Positions 23,747-32,460 of a DNA stretch of 36,051 nucleotides are shown piece after piece (within the stretch, counting starts at the first letter, position 1; every line of letters starts with the position of its first letter). The notes under the pieces are model-generated. The model was given only the letters and a program-made list of their open reading frames with translations, was not told the origin of the DNA and did not search any database. Made by a program: the position numbers and the translations under genes. The DNA is from an uncultured Rhodospirillales bacterium. Its GTDB lineage: Bacteria > Pseudomonadota > Alphaproteobacteria > Rhodospirillales > UBA2165. The DNA lies in contig CAJQSN010000103.1 in assembly GCA_905614355.1 (NCBI GenBank), forward strand, positions 1 to 36,051. Direction: 5' to 3'.

Positions 23747-24973
23747 CTAATTTTCTAGAACGTCTTTTGCTAGAGTTGAAAATTCTTCATCCTTCATAAG
23801 TCGTTTATGTACCAAACCCCATTCTTTAACAGCCATGAGAACTTTCATGGCATCTTCTTCAGAAGCCTGGATTTGAAATTTATCTAACCAATGTTTGCAA
23901 TTGTCTATGCCGGAACCTTTGCCCATAACAGCTTCTGGTTCAGCTTGTCCGACTAAACTTGGACGAAAAGGTACAACTTCGGTTTGATCTTCGTAGCCAC
24001 AGTTGAGTAACCAAGTCGCGATAATTCCAGATTCAACTTTGAATAAGTTATCACCAACAATAGGACGGTTTGACGGAATCTGAATATTGGAAATTTCTGC
24101 CACCATATCGGCTAGTTTTTTAAATTGTTCAGTTTTAATACCTATGTCGATGTTATAAAGACATTTAAGCGCCATGACGGTTTCTTCCATTGGGACGTTA
24201 CCCGCGCGTTCGCCGATACCTAAGACTGTTGACTGTATAACTTCAACACCTTCAGACAGCGCCATAATGGTATTGGCGATGCCCATACCAAAATCCATAT
24301 GAAAGTGTGCTTCTAGTGGGATATCTGGGAAACGATTCTTCATAGTTCGGACAAAGAATTGCATAGCATGGATTGACGTCGCACCCATGGTATCAACTAA
24401 TGCGAGGCCATCCATATGACCTTCTTTGCCAACACGTTCAATCAAATCACAGACCCAGACGAGATCAGAGCGTGTGAAGTCAATTGGGAAAAATACAACT
24501 TCAAGGCCCTGGTCCCGAGCAAAGGATGTTGATTCAATTGATAAATCGATTGCACGATCTAATTCCCAGCGATAACCCTTCTCAATTAAATGAGGGCTTG
24601 CCGGAACTTCCATAATGACACCTTTAACGCCGGCGTCTACCGCACGTTTAACGTCATCAACCATGCAGCGTGCAAATGAATAGACTTTTGGGCCAAAATC
24701 ACGTTTGGCTAATTCCTCAACAACTCTTTGATCGTCTTTTGAAACAACCGGCATGCCAGCTTCAAGGCGCTGCACGCCAATTTCTGCGAGCCCTTCAGCT
24801 ATTCGAATTTTATCATCGTAGTTATAAGCGATCCCTGCTTGTTGTTCCCCATCCCGTAAAGTAACGTCATGTATGCTTATATTTTCTGAGAATTTCCAGT
24901 CTTTGGTAACCTCGGGATCAAAGTTCCAGGGACTGGTAAACCAGTCTTCTGTTTTCCAGGGTGTATCAGTCAT
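23747..24973 (-). CDS. HMGL-like/DRE-TIM aldol enzyme (isopropylmalate-homocitrate synthase family)
   Basis: The 408-residue product has an N-terminal extension of about 30 residues (MTDTPWKTEDWFTSPWNFDP). The TIM barrel follows with DVTLRDGEQQAG (36-47), VDTMGATS (193-200), the metal-binding HFHMDFGMGIANT (His223, His225) and GIGERAGNVPMEE (252-264). This family condenses acetyl-CoA with 2-oxoacids or cleaves HMG-CoA-like substrates. There is no C-terminal LeuA regulatory domain, and no leu genes are adjacent, so a catabolic or specialised synthase role is likely. Confidence 0.82.
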   Translation of the reverse strand: MTDTPWKTEDWFTSPWNFDPEVTKDWKFSENISIHDVTLRDGEQQAGIAYNYDDKIRIAEGLAEIGVQRLEAGMPVVSKDDQRVVEELAKRDFGPKVYSFARCMVDDVKRAVDAGVKGVIMEVPASPHLIEKGYRWELDRAIDLSIESTSFARDQGLEVVFFPIDFTRSDLVWVCDLIERVGKEGHMDGLALVDTMGATSIHAMQFFVRTMKNRFPDIPLEAHFHMDFGMGIANTIMALSEGVEVIQSTVLGIGERAGNVPMEETVMALKCLYNIDIGIKTEQFKKLADMVAEISNIQIPSNRPIVGDNLFKVESGIIATWLLNCGYEDQTEVVPFRPSLVGQAEPEAVMGKGSGIDNCKHWLDKFQIQASEEDAMKVLMAVKEWGLVHKRLMKDEEFSTLAKDVLEN

Positions 24974-25071
24974 AATTAGTCTCTCCTAAGTTTTACCTCC
25001 AAAAAATTCACCTAATGTTATAGGGTAAGTAATTCGGACATGATGAATAAGGTTATTAATTTAAGCATACT

Positions 25072-25093
25072 TTTGGTCTTATATAAGACCAAA
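25072..25093. promoter_or_regulatory. 22-bp perfect palindrome, candidate operator
   Basis: Half-site TTTGGTCTTAT with its exact complement. It lies about 100 bp upstream of the HMGL-like gene start. GGTC-N-GACC spacing resembles operators of FadR-type GntR regulators, and one such gene is at 28928. Confidence 0.45.
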
Positions 25094-25210
25094 CTCCTAA
25101 CGGCGGTGACACTAATCAACGATTTTCTAAGTGTCAAACCGTCTTAATTATGGCCTTGCAGTTGTTAGGGCAATTTTTTTAATCACTTTCTTCCTCGTCT
25201 AAGGGTACTT

Positions 25211-25960
25211 TTATACTGCTGTAAAACCCCCATCGATAAGCAAATCCGATCCGGTCATAAAGGATGATTCATCACTAGCAAGGAATACTGCGCCTGGGGA
25301 AATTTCATCGGGTCTTCCAAGACGCTCAAATAATGTGAAATTATTTTTACGAGCATGTTCAACACTATCAAAATTACTGACATACCGGCCTGTTTCAACT
25401 GGACCTGGTGAAAGTGCATTGCATCGTATCCCTTGCTTGGCATGGTCAAGCGCAATAGCCCGCGCCATATTTATTAAGCCGCCCTTCGCGCCGCAATACC
25501 ACGGACGCCCCGGCCGTGCGACCCGCCCTAGTTGCGACGCTACTAAAATGATACTACCGCCACCATCTTTCTCCATTTCCGGTATTGCATGCTTGCAAAA
25601 TAAAAAGGAGCTGTTGAAATTAACGTCCATCAACCGCCTCCAATCATCTGCCTTAATTTCTGTTAATGGCACATATGGTATATCCATAATTGCATTGCTG
25701 ACTAGTACATTGAGTCCGCCAAATTTTTCTACAGCTAACTTAATGGCAGCTTCAGCAGCGCTCTCTTCAGCAACGTCTGCGGTCATTGCTATCGCTTCGC
25801 CTCCCGATTCTGTGACTTGTTTTGCGGTTTCGTTAGCTGTCTCTTCGTTAATATCCAAACAAAGTACGGCGGCCCCTTCTTTGGCGAAATCGAGGCAGAT
25901 TGCACGACCAATCCCACCGCCGGCGCCCGTTACTATCGCCTTTTTATTTTCTAAACGCAT
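25211..25960 (-). CDS. Short-chain dehydrogenase/reductase
   Basis: The 249-residue product is a classical SDR. Features are the cofactor motif VTGAGGGIGRAI (TGxxxGxG at residues 11-18), the N-A of VSNAI near 89, catalytic Ser142 (ILVASQLG), and the Tyr155/Lys159 pair in WYCGAKGG. SPGPVETG and a C-terminal SSFMTGSDLLIDGGFTAV complete it. The Asp-rich strand end (LCLDINEE) suggests NAD+ rather than NADP+. A strong GAGGGAA lies upstream of the ATG. Its substrate is unknown; it probably acts with the neighbouring HMGL-like and GST genes. Confidence 0.9.
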   Translation of the reverse strand: MRLENKKAIVTGAGGGIGRAICLDFAKEGAAVLCLDINEETANETAKQVTESGGEAIAMTADVAEESAAEAAIKLAVEKFGGLNVLVSNAIMDIPYVPLTEIKADDWRRLMDVNFNSSFLFCKHAIPEMEKDGGGSIILVASQLGRVARPGRPWYCGAKGGLINMARAIALDHAKQGIRCNALSPGPVETGRYVSNFDSVEHARKNNFTLFERLGRPDEISPGAVFLASDESSFMTGSDLLIDGGFTAV

Positions 25961-26093
25961 AATTAATTTCCCTCCATAGTGTAACTTGGTGTTAAGTTTT
26001 GTCTTTCTGTCGTTATTTTAAAAGGAATGACTTTGTGGTTAATCTAAGACGCCTTTATATTAATTTACTTTGACATAAAGCTAGTAATCTAAA

Positions 26094-26957
26094 TTATAAA
26101 TCTGCAACGTCAACTAATGTTGTTTTTGTTTCTTGTTGGCGCTGGTGGTTGGCTTTTACAGCTTTTGCAAGTTCGGGTGATACAATGATTTCCTTTGCGA
26201 ATTCGGGTCGTTTGTGCAGCGGCTCAAGCCATTTGTTGACATTTGGATGCAGTCTCTTAATTGGATAGCCACAAAAAATTAGACGATTTACATAGATAAA
26301 CCACGCAACATCCAAGATACTGATTGTATTACCTAACAAATATTGGTTCTTGGCCAATGTTTTGTTTAGATTCTCTAGGCTAAAGCGAAAGCGTTCAGCA
26401 GATTTTTTTACTGCCTGGTCAGTAATACCCTCACTAGCCACTTTTTCCCAGAATTCAATTTCACGTATTTTATCTGGGTCAGCTTTACCCTCGACTGTCC
26501 CAGTCCCACCGTTGCGGAAGTTTTGTAGATCCTCTGTAGTCCTGGGTGTTTTCCCTCTATCCTGGGTAAATCTAAACGTAATAGTGCGTAGATCTAAATG
26601 GAGATCATTTTCGTGGCACAGTAATTCATTCATTTTATTTTGAAAACTCTTAGGGACTAATTTATTCTGCGGAAATTTTTCATCCAGCAACTGAATTATA
26701 TCGTTGCTCTCGATGTAAACCGAGCCATCCATAATCAAGGTTGGGACAAGGCCGCGCGGGTTTATGCCTAGATACCATGGTGTAAAATGTTCTTTTTCCC
26801 CTAAATTAATCTCGTGAGAGACCCATTTTAAACTTTTCATATTTAAGACAATTCGGGTTTTCTGCGAACACGCAGACCCTAAAAAATGAAAAAGATGTAG
26901 TCCTTTCCATTTTAGCACTTCTTTCGTTTGAATATCTGAATCAAGTAGTTTGACCAA
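26094..26957 (-). CDS. Glutathione S-transferase family protein
   Basis: The 287-residue product starts at TTG 26957, with AGGGGAT about 9 bases upstream. The N-terminal thioredoxin-like domain has FLGSACSQKTRIVL (the Ser/Cys active-site region) and GLVPTLIMDGSVYIESNDII with the conserved cis-proline and Glu-Ser glutathione contact. The C-terminal helical domain spans about 110-280 and has NTISILDVAWFIYVNRL. It is longer than typical bacterial GSTs and could be a ligninolytic ether-cleaving type, but that is a guess. Confidence 0.8.
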   Translation of the reverse strand: MVKLLDSDIQTKEVLKWKGLHLFHFLGSACSQKTRIVLNMKSLKWVSHEINLGEKEHFTPWYLGINPRGLVPTLIMDGSVYIESNDIIQLLDEKFPQNKLVPKSFQNKMNELLCHENDLHLDLRTITFRFTQDRGKTPRTTEDLQNFRNGGTGTVEGKADPDKIREIEFWEKVASEGITDQAVKKSAERFRFSLENLNKTLAKNQYLLGNTISILDVAWFIYVNRLIFCGYPIKRLHPNVNKWLEPLHKRPEFAKEIIVSPELAKAVKANHQRQQETKTTLVDVADL

Positions 26958-27041
26958 GTATCATCCCCTATAAAAGCACGTGAGTTATCAATTACGTATA
27001 TGCTTAGGCAATTAATAAGCAAAGTTCAATCTTGCAAATCA

Positions 27042-27069
27042 TTGACTTTTGATTGATTTTCATTACATT
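27042..27069 (+). promoter_or_regulatory. Predicted promoter of the cold-shock gene
   Basis: TTGACT (27042-27047) and TACATT (27064-27069) are spaced 16 bases apart. The leader to the ATG at 27211 is then about 135 bases; long leaders are usual for cold-shock genes, whose expression is controlled at mRNA level. Confidence 0.35.
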
Positions 27070-27210
27070 TATTATTCGTTTCGTATTTAATCTGTAATAT
27101 CTATAAAAAAATAGGTAGATCAGCTTGATTTATAAACAATGCGAGCGTTAATCGGTATTGTTCTTAGAAATTGAGAGCATGTTTTTATAGGAATGTTTGA
27201 GGAAATTATT

Positions 27211-27420
27211 ATGGCTACAGGTACTGTTAAATGGTTTAACCCAGCCAAGGGTTATGGATTCATAGAACCAGAGGACGGCGGAGCAGATGCTTTTGTCCAT
27301 ATCTCTGCAGTTGAAGCGGCTGGCTTAAGTACGCTTAATGACGGGCAAAAAGTTTCTTTTGAGCTTAAGCCAGGTCAAAACGGCAAATCTTCTGCTGAAG
27401 ATATTTCTGTCGTCGACTAA
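27211..27420 (+). CDS. Cold-shock protein (CspA family)
   Basis: The 69-residue product starts at ATG 27211 ([14 protein letters not shown]), which has GAGGAA 8 bases upstream; an earlier ATG in frame adds six residues and is less likely. RNP1 (KGYGFIE) and RNP2 (DAFVHIS) are present. It binds single-stranded RNA/DNA and prevents secondary structure at low temperature. It is a single gene with its own upstream leader. Confidence 0.95.
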   Translation: MATGTVKWFNPAKGYGFIEPEDGGADAFVHISAVEAAGLSTLNDGQKVSFELKPGQNGKSSAEDISVVD

Positions 27421-27553
27421 TTATATTAGGCACTGGTTTCTCCTTCGGTAGGGATCTTGTCTTTCCGCTAACGCAGACTTGAGCATGGGAGTGACCATAA
27501 GGTCAGCCTCATGCCTTGTCATGCCATCTTGTTTGTTGTTTGGATGTGGGGTC

Positions 27554-27784
27554 ATGGCACGAAAAAAATCAAAAAGCAAAGGCCCAGCGTTTGTTGTGTT
27601 CAATGTCGAATACGAAGACGGGTCGGTGACGTCGAACCGCAGGGTTCCCAATGAACTGCTTGATCAGACCTTTGGCGCTAAATTGGAAGATTTGGCGCTC
27701 AACGCAATTTCAGACCAAGATAATGAGATAGCCCAACTCTCTGGTCAGCGGCGCCCTAAAATAAAAAAAATTACCCGGGCCTAA
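27554..27784 (+). CDS. Conserved small protein, alphaproteobacterial, unknown
   Basis: I chose ATG 27554 (MARKKSKSKGPAFVVFNVEY), as the longer frame's 25 extra codons show no coding character. The 76-residue product has a basic N-terminus, a central EDGSVTSNRRVPNELLDQTFG and a C-terminal AISDQDNEIAQLSGQRRPKI. Related short proteins with a VFVVFNVVYEDG-like core occur across Rhodospirillales, without a known role. It lies 133 bp after the cold-shock gene. Confidence 0.65.
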   Translation: MARKKSKSKGPAFVVFNVEYEDGSVTSNRRVPNELLDQTFGAKLEDLALNAISDQDNEIAQLSGQRRPKIKKITRA

Positions 27785-27868
27785 GTTCCCATTAATTTTG
27801 TTTGCATTTAATGGCGTTCTCTTAGAACGTAATTTTAATTACATGTGTAAATCTTAGAGAGGACAGTT

Positions 27869-28117
27869 TTGCTTAAACCAGTTTTAATAAAGATTGATCA
27901 GATTTATGTACCTAAGGATCGTCTTAAAAAATTAAATATAGAGAGAGTTAATATTATAGCTGAAGAGATTATAGCAGAAATTGGACCTCAACCTATCCAC
28001 TTACGTAAAGGAAAAGGTCGGTATGTCCTGGTTTCGGGTATTCACCGTTTGGAGGCTCATAAAGCTCTAGGTGAGACAGATATCATGGCTATAATTGTCG
28101 GTGCCCGATTATTTTAA
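27869..28117 (+). CDS. ParB/Sulfiredoxin-like N-terminal domain protein, short
   Basis: The 82-residue product starts at TTG 27869 with GAGAGGAC 5-6 bases upstream. It contains only a ParB-type N-terminal module: an N-terminal LIKIDQIYVPKDRLKKL, then GPQPIHLRKGKGRYVLVSGIHRLEAHKAL with the G-x-H-R-x-x-A-x-K box. The DNA-binding helix-turn-helix of full ParB is absent, so it is a stand-alone ParB/Srx domain, perhaps with CTPase or NTP-binding activity, or a truncated gene. Convergent with the broken LysE gene. Confidence 0.65.
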   Translation: MLKPVLIKIDQIYVPKDRLKKLNIERVNIIAEEIIAEIGPQPIHLRKGKGRYVLVSGIHRLEAHKALGETDIMAIIVGARLF

Positions 28118-28134
28118 TATTTAATCAGTAATTT

Positions 28135-28730
28135 CTAGTTCGTTAAAGAAAGTTTCAAGCCAAAAGCAAATGAACTGGCAAGCCCGCGTTGCGTCCATTT
28201 GAGTACTCTGGGTGATGATGAAATGTAAGAACTTAATTTAGCCGTCATAAACCCATATGCAACAAAAATTAAAAGTGTTAAAATCATAAAAATAACACTC
28301 ATGCTGATCATCAGTGCAAAGGGGGTTGTTGATCTGGCTGGTATAAATTGTGGCAGAAAAGCTAAGAAGAAAATTAATAACTTTGGATTTAGAATGTTTA
28401 TCAGAAAACCCTCTATGCAGATACGCCTTAAATTTTTTGTTTTTTAATTTGTTTTGTTTTAAGTTTACCGCTCTCTCGCCATATTTCCCAAGCTATGTAA
28501 AATAGGTACGCGGTACCAGCTAATTGGAAGGTTTGTATATTGATTTGTACAACTGTCGTAATGCCTATGATGCTTGCCAATACATGTGGCAATATTCTAA
28601 GGGTGCAAACAAGTGCGGCTGCTATACTGGCTAATTTATCTCTGAAGAGGCCATGAGTTATAGTATAGATAACACCAGCACTCGGTATTAAGATAACTAT
28701 AAGAGAGGTAATCAAGAACTTTATTGTCAT
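28135..28730 (-). pseudogene. LysE/RhtB family transporter, frameshifted
   Basis: The N-terminal half (MTIKFLITSLIVILIPSAGV) runs to KTKQIKKQKI and a TAA at 28428-28430. The C-terminal half continues in another frame: GFLINILNPKLLIFFLAFLP, then SSPRVLKWTQRGLASSF and GLKLSLTN to TAG 28135. Together they make a normal-length LysE/RhtB amino-acid exporter. The break lies in A-runs around 28430-28445, and one missing base would restore the frame. It is likely a recent loss, or a base-call error in a homopolymer. Confidence 0.75.
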
Positions 28731-28893
28731 TTTGTATTTTCCCCTGGATTTATACTAGGCCACCCCTCTGTCAGTATAATTATCATAAAATTATGCTATC
28801 TGATATTCTAGATTGATATTTTTATATTCAATTTAATATTTCTGTTGGGTCAAAAATCGTTAGAAATACTTGTCTTTTAATTTAAATTTATAT

Positions 28894-28914
28894 ATATCTA
28901 TTAAATATAGATAT
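28894..28914. promoter_or_regulatory. Inverted repeat upstream of the GntR gene, candidate operator
   Basis: ATATCTAT-TAAAT-ATAGATAT ends 13 bp before the GntR start. A perfect 8-bp inverted repeat here could be an autoregulatory operator. Confidence 0.45.
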
Positions 28915-28927
28915 TTCAGGTTCATTT

Positions 28928-29626
28928 ATGTTAAATAATTTAATAGATAACACGGACGTAAATATAAAACTAGGAAATGGTTCGGGTCTTATACGGGATG
29001 GCGTTTATGAAAAGATACGTGCTGATATTCTAGCCTGTGTACTATCGCCGGGTTCCCGTATCTTTGAGAATGAACTTGCTAAGCGTTACAACGTAAGTAA
29101 GTCGCCAGTTCGCGATGCGCTTTTGCGTATGCAAGAGCAGGGATTAATTGAGGTACTCCCGCGTAAGGGCTATCTTGTTAGGCCCATTTCGATAGGAGAT
29201 GCATATGATTTATATGAAATGCGTTTATTGCTTGAGAAATCCAGCATACGTCGTGCATGTGATGAGGCAAGTGATGAAGATTTAGCTTCACTAGATTATT
29301 ATAGGTCTGTAGATAATAGTAATTTAGCACATTGGGTAATGTATAATCGAAATTTTCATCGCAAGATAGCCCAACTCTCAGGTAATACGCGGATGGCAAA
29401 AATTACGGCTGAAGTTATAGATCAATTTGACCGGTTAACTTTTGTTGGTGTGTCTAACGCGCCGAGTGATGTAGTCTCTGAAAAATTTGTCTCCGAACAC
29501 TGTGAGGTGATAGATGCGCTGCAAGCTAGGGATCGCGCAAAAGCCTCAAGTTTGATTACAAAACATATTACCAAATCAAAAAAGAGGCTATTCTCTGTTC
29601 TTGGTAATCAGCCAATTATTGAGTGA
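28928..29626 (+). CDS. GntR-family transcriptional regulator (FadR/FCD type)
   Basis: The 232-residue product has a winged helix-turn-helix at about 24-90, VYEKIRADILACVLSPGSR followed by ELAKRYNVSKSPVRDALLRM and LIEVLPRKGYLVRP. The C-terminal FCD effector domain has YEMRLLLEKSSIRRAC and metal/ligand residues in NRNFHRKIAQLSGN and SEHCEVIDAL. FadR-type GntR proteins respond to small carboxylates. It lies directly upstream of the molybdenum hydroxylase genes on the same strand and probably controls them. Confidence 0.9.
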   Translation: MLNNLIDNTDVNIKLGNGSGLIRDGVYEKIRADILACVLSPGSRIFENELAKRYNVSKSPVRDALLRMQEQGLIEVLPRKGYLVRPISIGDAYDLYEMRLLLEKSSIRRACDEASDEDLASLDYYRSVDNSNLAHWVMYNRNFHRKIAQLSGNTRMAKITAEVIDQFDRLTFVGVSNAPSDVVSEKFVSEHCEVIDALQARDRAKASSLITKHITKSKKRLFSVLGNQPIIE

Positions 29627-29668
29627 TAGTATGAAGTATTTTATTAAAAGTTATGAGGAAGGTGTAAT

Positions 29669-30538
29669 TTGAAACCGTTTGATTTTATTCAACCCACGAC
29701 CATTGATGCCGCTATTCTAGCCCTAGCTGAACATAATCCTAATGTACGCATTTTAAATGGTGGCACTGATTATCTTGTTGAACTTAAACACGCGGCACAA
29801 TCCCCGGGTGTTGTTGTCGATGTATCTAGGTTGCAAGATTTAAGAGGCATTGAAATTATTGATGCCGGCTTGCGGATTGGCGCCGGTACAACCCACACGG
29901 AGATTATGGCCGATCCACTCGTCAAGGAATATGTGCCGGCGATGATTGATGCCGCGCATACAGTTGGAGCTGTACAGACCCGCAACCTTGGAACTCTTGG
30001 TGGGAATCTTGTCACGTGTGTTCCTTCAATGGATAGTGGGCCAACACTATTGGCCTTGGATGCTAAGGTGATAATATTGGGTTCAAAAGGGACGCGTCAA
30101 TCCAGTCTCACTGATTTTTTTATAGGTCCTCGCAGAACATCGCTAGAACCAGACGAATTATTACTTGAGATTATTATTCCAAAAGAAAATCTTGGTAAAC
30201 CAGCTAGTTTTATTAAATTTGGCCTGAGAAAAGGCCAGGCTTTAGCCTTGGTAAATGCTGCTTCAGCACTCTGGGTTGAGGGTAATAAATTTAAAGATGT
30301 TAGAATAGCTTTGGGAGCTGTTGCACCCGTGGTCATGCGTGCTACGAAAGCTGAAGCCCTTCTTGAAGGGCGGGTTATTTCTGAGGATTTGGTTCAAGAA
30401 GCGGCAAAAATAGCTGTTGGCGAAGCAAAGCCAATAGATGATTTCAGAGCATCTAAAGAATATCGTAATGATTTGATTGAAGTTGGAACCCGGCGTACGC
30501 TGCAAGCGGCACTAACTGCTTCTAACATAAAAAATTAA
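29669..30538 (+). CDS. Molybdenum hydroxylase, FAD-binding subunit (CoxM/XdhB-like)
   Basis: The 289-residue product starts at TTG 29669 with GAGGAAGG upstream (MKPFDFIQPTTIDAAILAL). FAD-binding elements are ILNGGTDYLVELKHA near residues 30-44 and QTRNLGTLGGNLVTCVPSMD, with a C-terminal CO dehydrogenase flavoprotein-like domain. The subunit passes electrons from the 2Fe-2S subunit to an acceptor. It is the first of three subunit genes (FAD, FeS, Mo). Confidence 0.92.
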   Translation: MKPFDFIQPTTIDAAILALAEHNPNVRILNGGTDYLVELKHAAQSPGVVVDVSRLQDLRGIEIIDAGLRIGAGTTHTEIMADPLVKEYVPAMIDAAHTVGAVQTRNLGTLGGNLVTCVPSMDSGPTLLALDAKVIILGSKGTRQSSLTDFFIGPRRTSLEPDELLLEIIIPKENLGKPASFIKFGLRKGQALALVNAASALWVEGNKFKDVRIALGAVAPVVMRATKAEALLEGRVISEDLVQEAAKIAVGEAKPIDDFRASKEYRNDLIEVGTRRTLQAALTASNIKN

Positions 30539-30548
30539 AGAGGAAGAA

Positions 30549-31049
30549 ATGACAGATATAGCGCTTATAGTGAATGGTGAAAATAAAACAGTTTCGGTGC
30601 CACCAGAAACCACACTTCTTAAAATGCTGAGAGAAAATCTAAATTATACTGGATCGAAACTCGGCTGTGATGTTGGTGATTGTGGTGCCTGTACAGTGCT
30701 GGTCGACGGGTTAGCTGTGAATGCTTGTTTGATCTTGGCGGCGCAGGCTGAGGGTAAAGAAGTTTTAACGATAGAAGGGCTTTCAACCCTAGAAAAATAT
30801 CATCCGATTCAAAAGGCTTTTGAAGATGTAGCTGCGTTGCAATGTGGTTTCTGTGGGCCGGGAATGATTATGGCAACTAAAGCATTGATTGATCAAGATC
30901 AGGACTTGACCAAGCAGGAAATTAAGGATGCCCTATCCGGTAATCTTTGCCGGTGCACTGGCTATACCAAAATTATTGAGGGTGTGGTCGATGCATATCA
31001 AGAAATTACAGGTAAAAAAATACCCGCAACTAAGCCACGTGTAGCATAA
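30549..31049 (+). CDS. Molybdenum hydroxylase, 2Fe-2S subunit (CoxS-like)
   Basis: The 166-residue product is slightly longer than typical. The plant-type ferredoxin cluster uses Cys40, 45, 48 and 60 (GCDVGDCGACTVLVDG). The second cluster, in the helical domain, uses Cys99, 102, 134 and 136 (QCGFCGPGM and LCRCTGYTKII). It starts 10 bp after the FAD subunit gene and is followed 16 bp later by the Mo subunit gene. Confidence 0.95.
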   Translation: MTDIALIVNGENKTVSVPPETTLLKMLRENLNYTGSKLGCDVGDCGACTVLVDGLAVNACLILAAQAEGKEVLTIEGLSTLEKYHPIQKAFEDVAALQCGFCGPGMIMATKALIDQDQDLTKQEIKDALSGNLCRCTGYTKIIEGVVDAYQEITGKKIPATKPRVA

Positions 31050-31065
31050 GGTAAGGAGGTGAAAA

Positions 31066-32460
31066 ATGGTAGATGAAGTTAAAGTAGCAGAAAAAACCGA
31101 AAAATTAGAAAGCCTAAGGAAAATCGATGATAACTTGAGGTTACCCTCAGTTCCTGAAAGGATCGCATTTCCAAAAGAAATTGGTGTATCTGCAGCGCGT
31201 ATGCAAACGCCAGCTGTTGGGCAAAGAGCTACCCGTCCAGATGGCCGCATGCATGGTCTTGGTCAAACAAAATATATCGATGATATGTTTTTCCCGGGTA
31301 TGATTCATGCAAAAATAAAGCGCGCTGGCATCGCTCATGCAAAAATCAAAAGTATTGATGTTTCTGAGGCCGAAAAAATGCCGGGCGTTATGGCAACTCT
31401 AATTGGGTCTGAAATTCCAGTTAATAGCTTTGGCCCGTCTTTGCAAGATCAACCCTTGCTTGCCGATGATGTGGTGCGACATGCTGGTGACGGTGTAGCA
31501 GCTGTTGCAGCAGTAACTGAGCAGCAAGCTCTAGATGCACTTGATAAAATTAAAATTGAATATGAAGAACTTCCAAATGTTTTTGATCCAGTGGAAGCCA
31601 TGAAAGAAAATGCGTATAAAATTCATAATAATGAAAGTAATGTTTATGCGACAAAAACAATTATGAAAGGTGATGTCGAGAAAGGCTTTGCAGATTCCAA
31701 TTTTATTTTTGAGCGAACATTTACCACTCAGATGGTCGAGCATGTTCCGATGGAGCCTCATGCTTCAATTGGTCAATGGGATGCCAATGGACGTGTAACA
31801 CTACATTCAAGTCTTGGTCGGATTACCCTAGGCAGGGCAGATATTGCTCGGACGCTAGAGTTACCTATCAATAGAGTTCGCGTTATTGCCACGATTGTTG
31901 GTGGTAATTTTGGCGGTAAGAACGAAATAACTACAGAGCCAATTATTGCCTTGCTATCGAAAAAAACCGGTCGTCCGGTTAAATGCGTTTTCACCCGTGA
32001 AGATGAATTTATATCATCAACGACCCGCCACCCATTCGTCATGGAATATAAAACTGGTATGTCTAAAGAGGGTAAAATTATGGCGCGTAAAGTGCGATTG
32101 ATATGCGATGGTGGGGCTTATTGTTCGTGGTCTGAAACGACGTTAGGTAAAGCATGTATATTATCTGCTGGCCCTTACAATATTGAAAACCTTCATGTTG
32201 ATGCATATGCCGTGTATACTACTAAAACTATGACCGGTGCCATGCGTGGTTTTGGAGCGCCGCAAGTATGCTTTGCCTATGAGTCTCATATGGATGATAT
32301 GGCAGCGGAACTTGGGATTGAGCCATTAGAAATACGCTTACAGAATGCATTTAATGAAGGATCTGCAAGTCCTACGGGCCAAGTGCTGGAAGCTGTTGTA
32401 GTGAGAGACTCGTTGGAAATGGCGACCGAACGTTTTGGTTGGAAGGAGTGGCAGAGATGA
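31066..32460 (+). CDS. Molybdenum hydroxylase, Mo subunit, N-terminal cistron
   Basis: The 464-residue product, with an excellent ribosome-binding site (AAGGAGGTG), has an unusual N-terminal extension of about 50 residues. The a/b-hammerhead domain (GLGQTKYIDDMFFPGMIHAK) and the first part of the molybdopterin domain follow: GGNFGGKNEITTEP and TGAMRGFGAP. It ends at FGWKEWQR. The CoxL active-site AYRCSFR is absent, so it is not form I CO dehydrogenase. The rest of the subunit is encoded by the next gene, which overlaps it by 4 bp. Confidence 0.85.
   Translation: MVDEVKVAEKTEKLESLRKIDDNLRLPSVPERIAFPKEIGVSAARMQTPAVGQRATRPDGRMHGLGQTKYIDDMFFPGMIHAKIKRAGIAHAKIKSIDVSEAEKMPGVMATLIGSEIPVNSFGPSLQDQPLLADDVVRHAGDGVAAVAAVTEQQALDALDKIKIEYEELPNVFDPVEAMKENAYKIHNNESNVYATKTIMKGDVEKGFADSNFIFERTFTTQMVEHVPMEPHASIGQWDANGRVTLHSSLGRITLGRADIARTLELPINRVRVIATIVGGNFGGKNEITTEPIIALLSKKTGRPVKCVFTREDEFISSTTRHPFVMEYKTGMSKEGKIMARKVRLICDGGAYCSWSETTLGKACILSAGPYNIENLHVDAYAVYTTKTMTGAMRGFGAPQVCFAYESHMDDMAAELGIEPLEIRLQNAFNEGSASPTGQVLEAVVVRDSLEMATERFGWKEWQR

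Noticed and set aside
28425..28450. Programmed -1 frameshift in the LysE-type gene
   Set aside because: The A-runs are not in the phase required for a standard X-XXY-YYZ heptamer, and no pseudoknot or strong stem was seen downstream.
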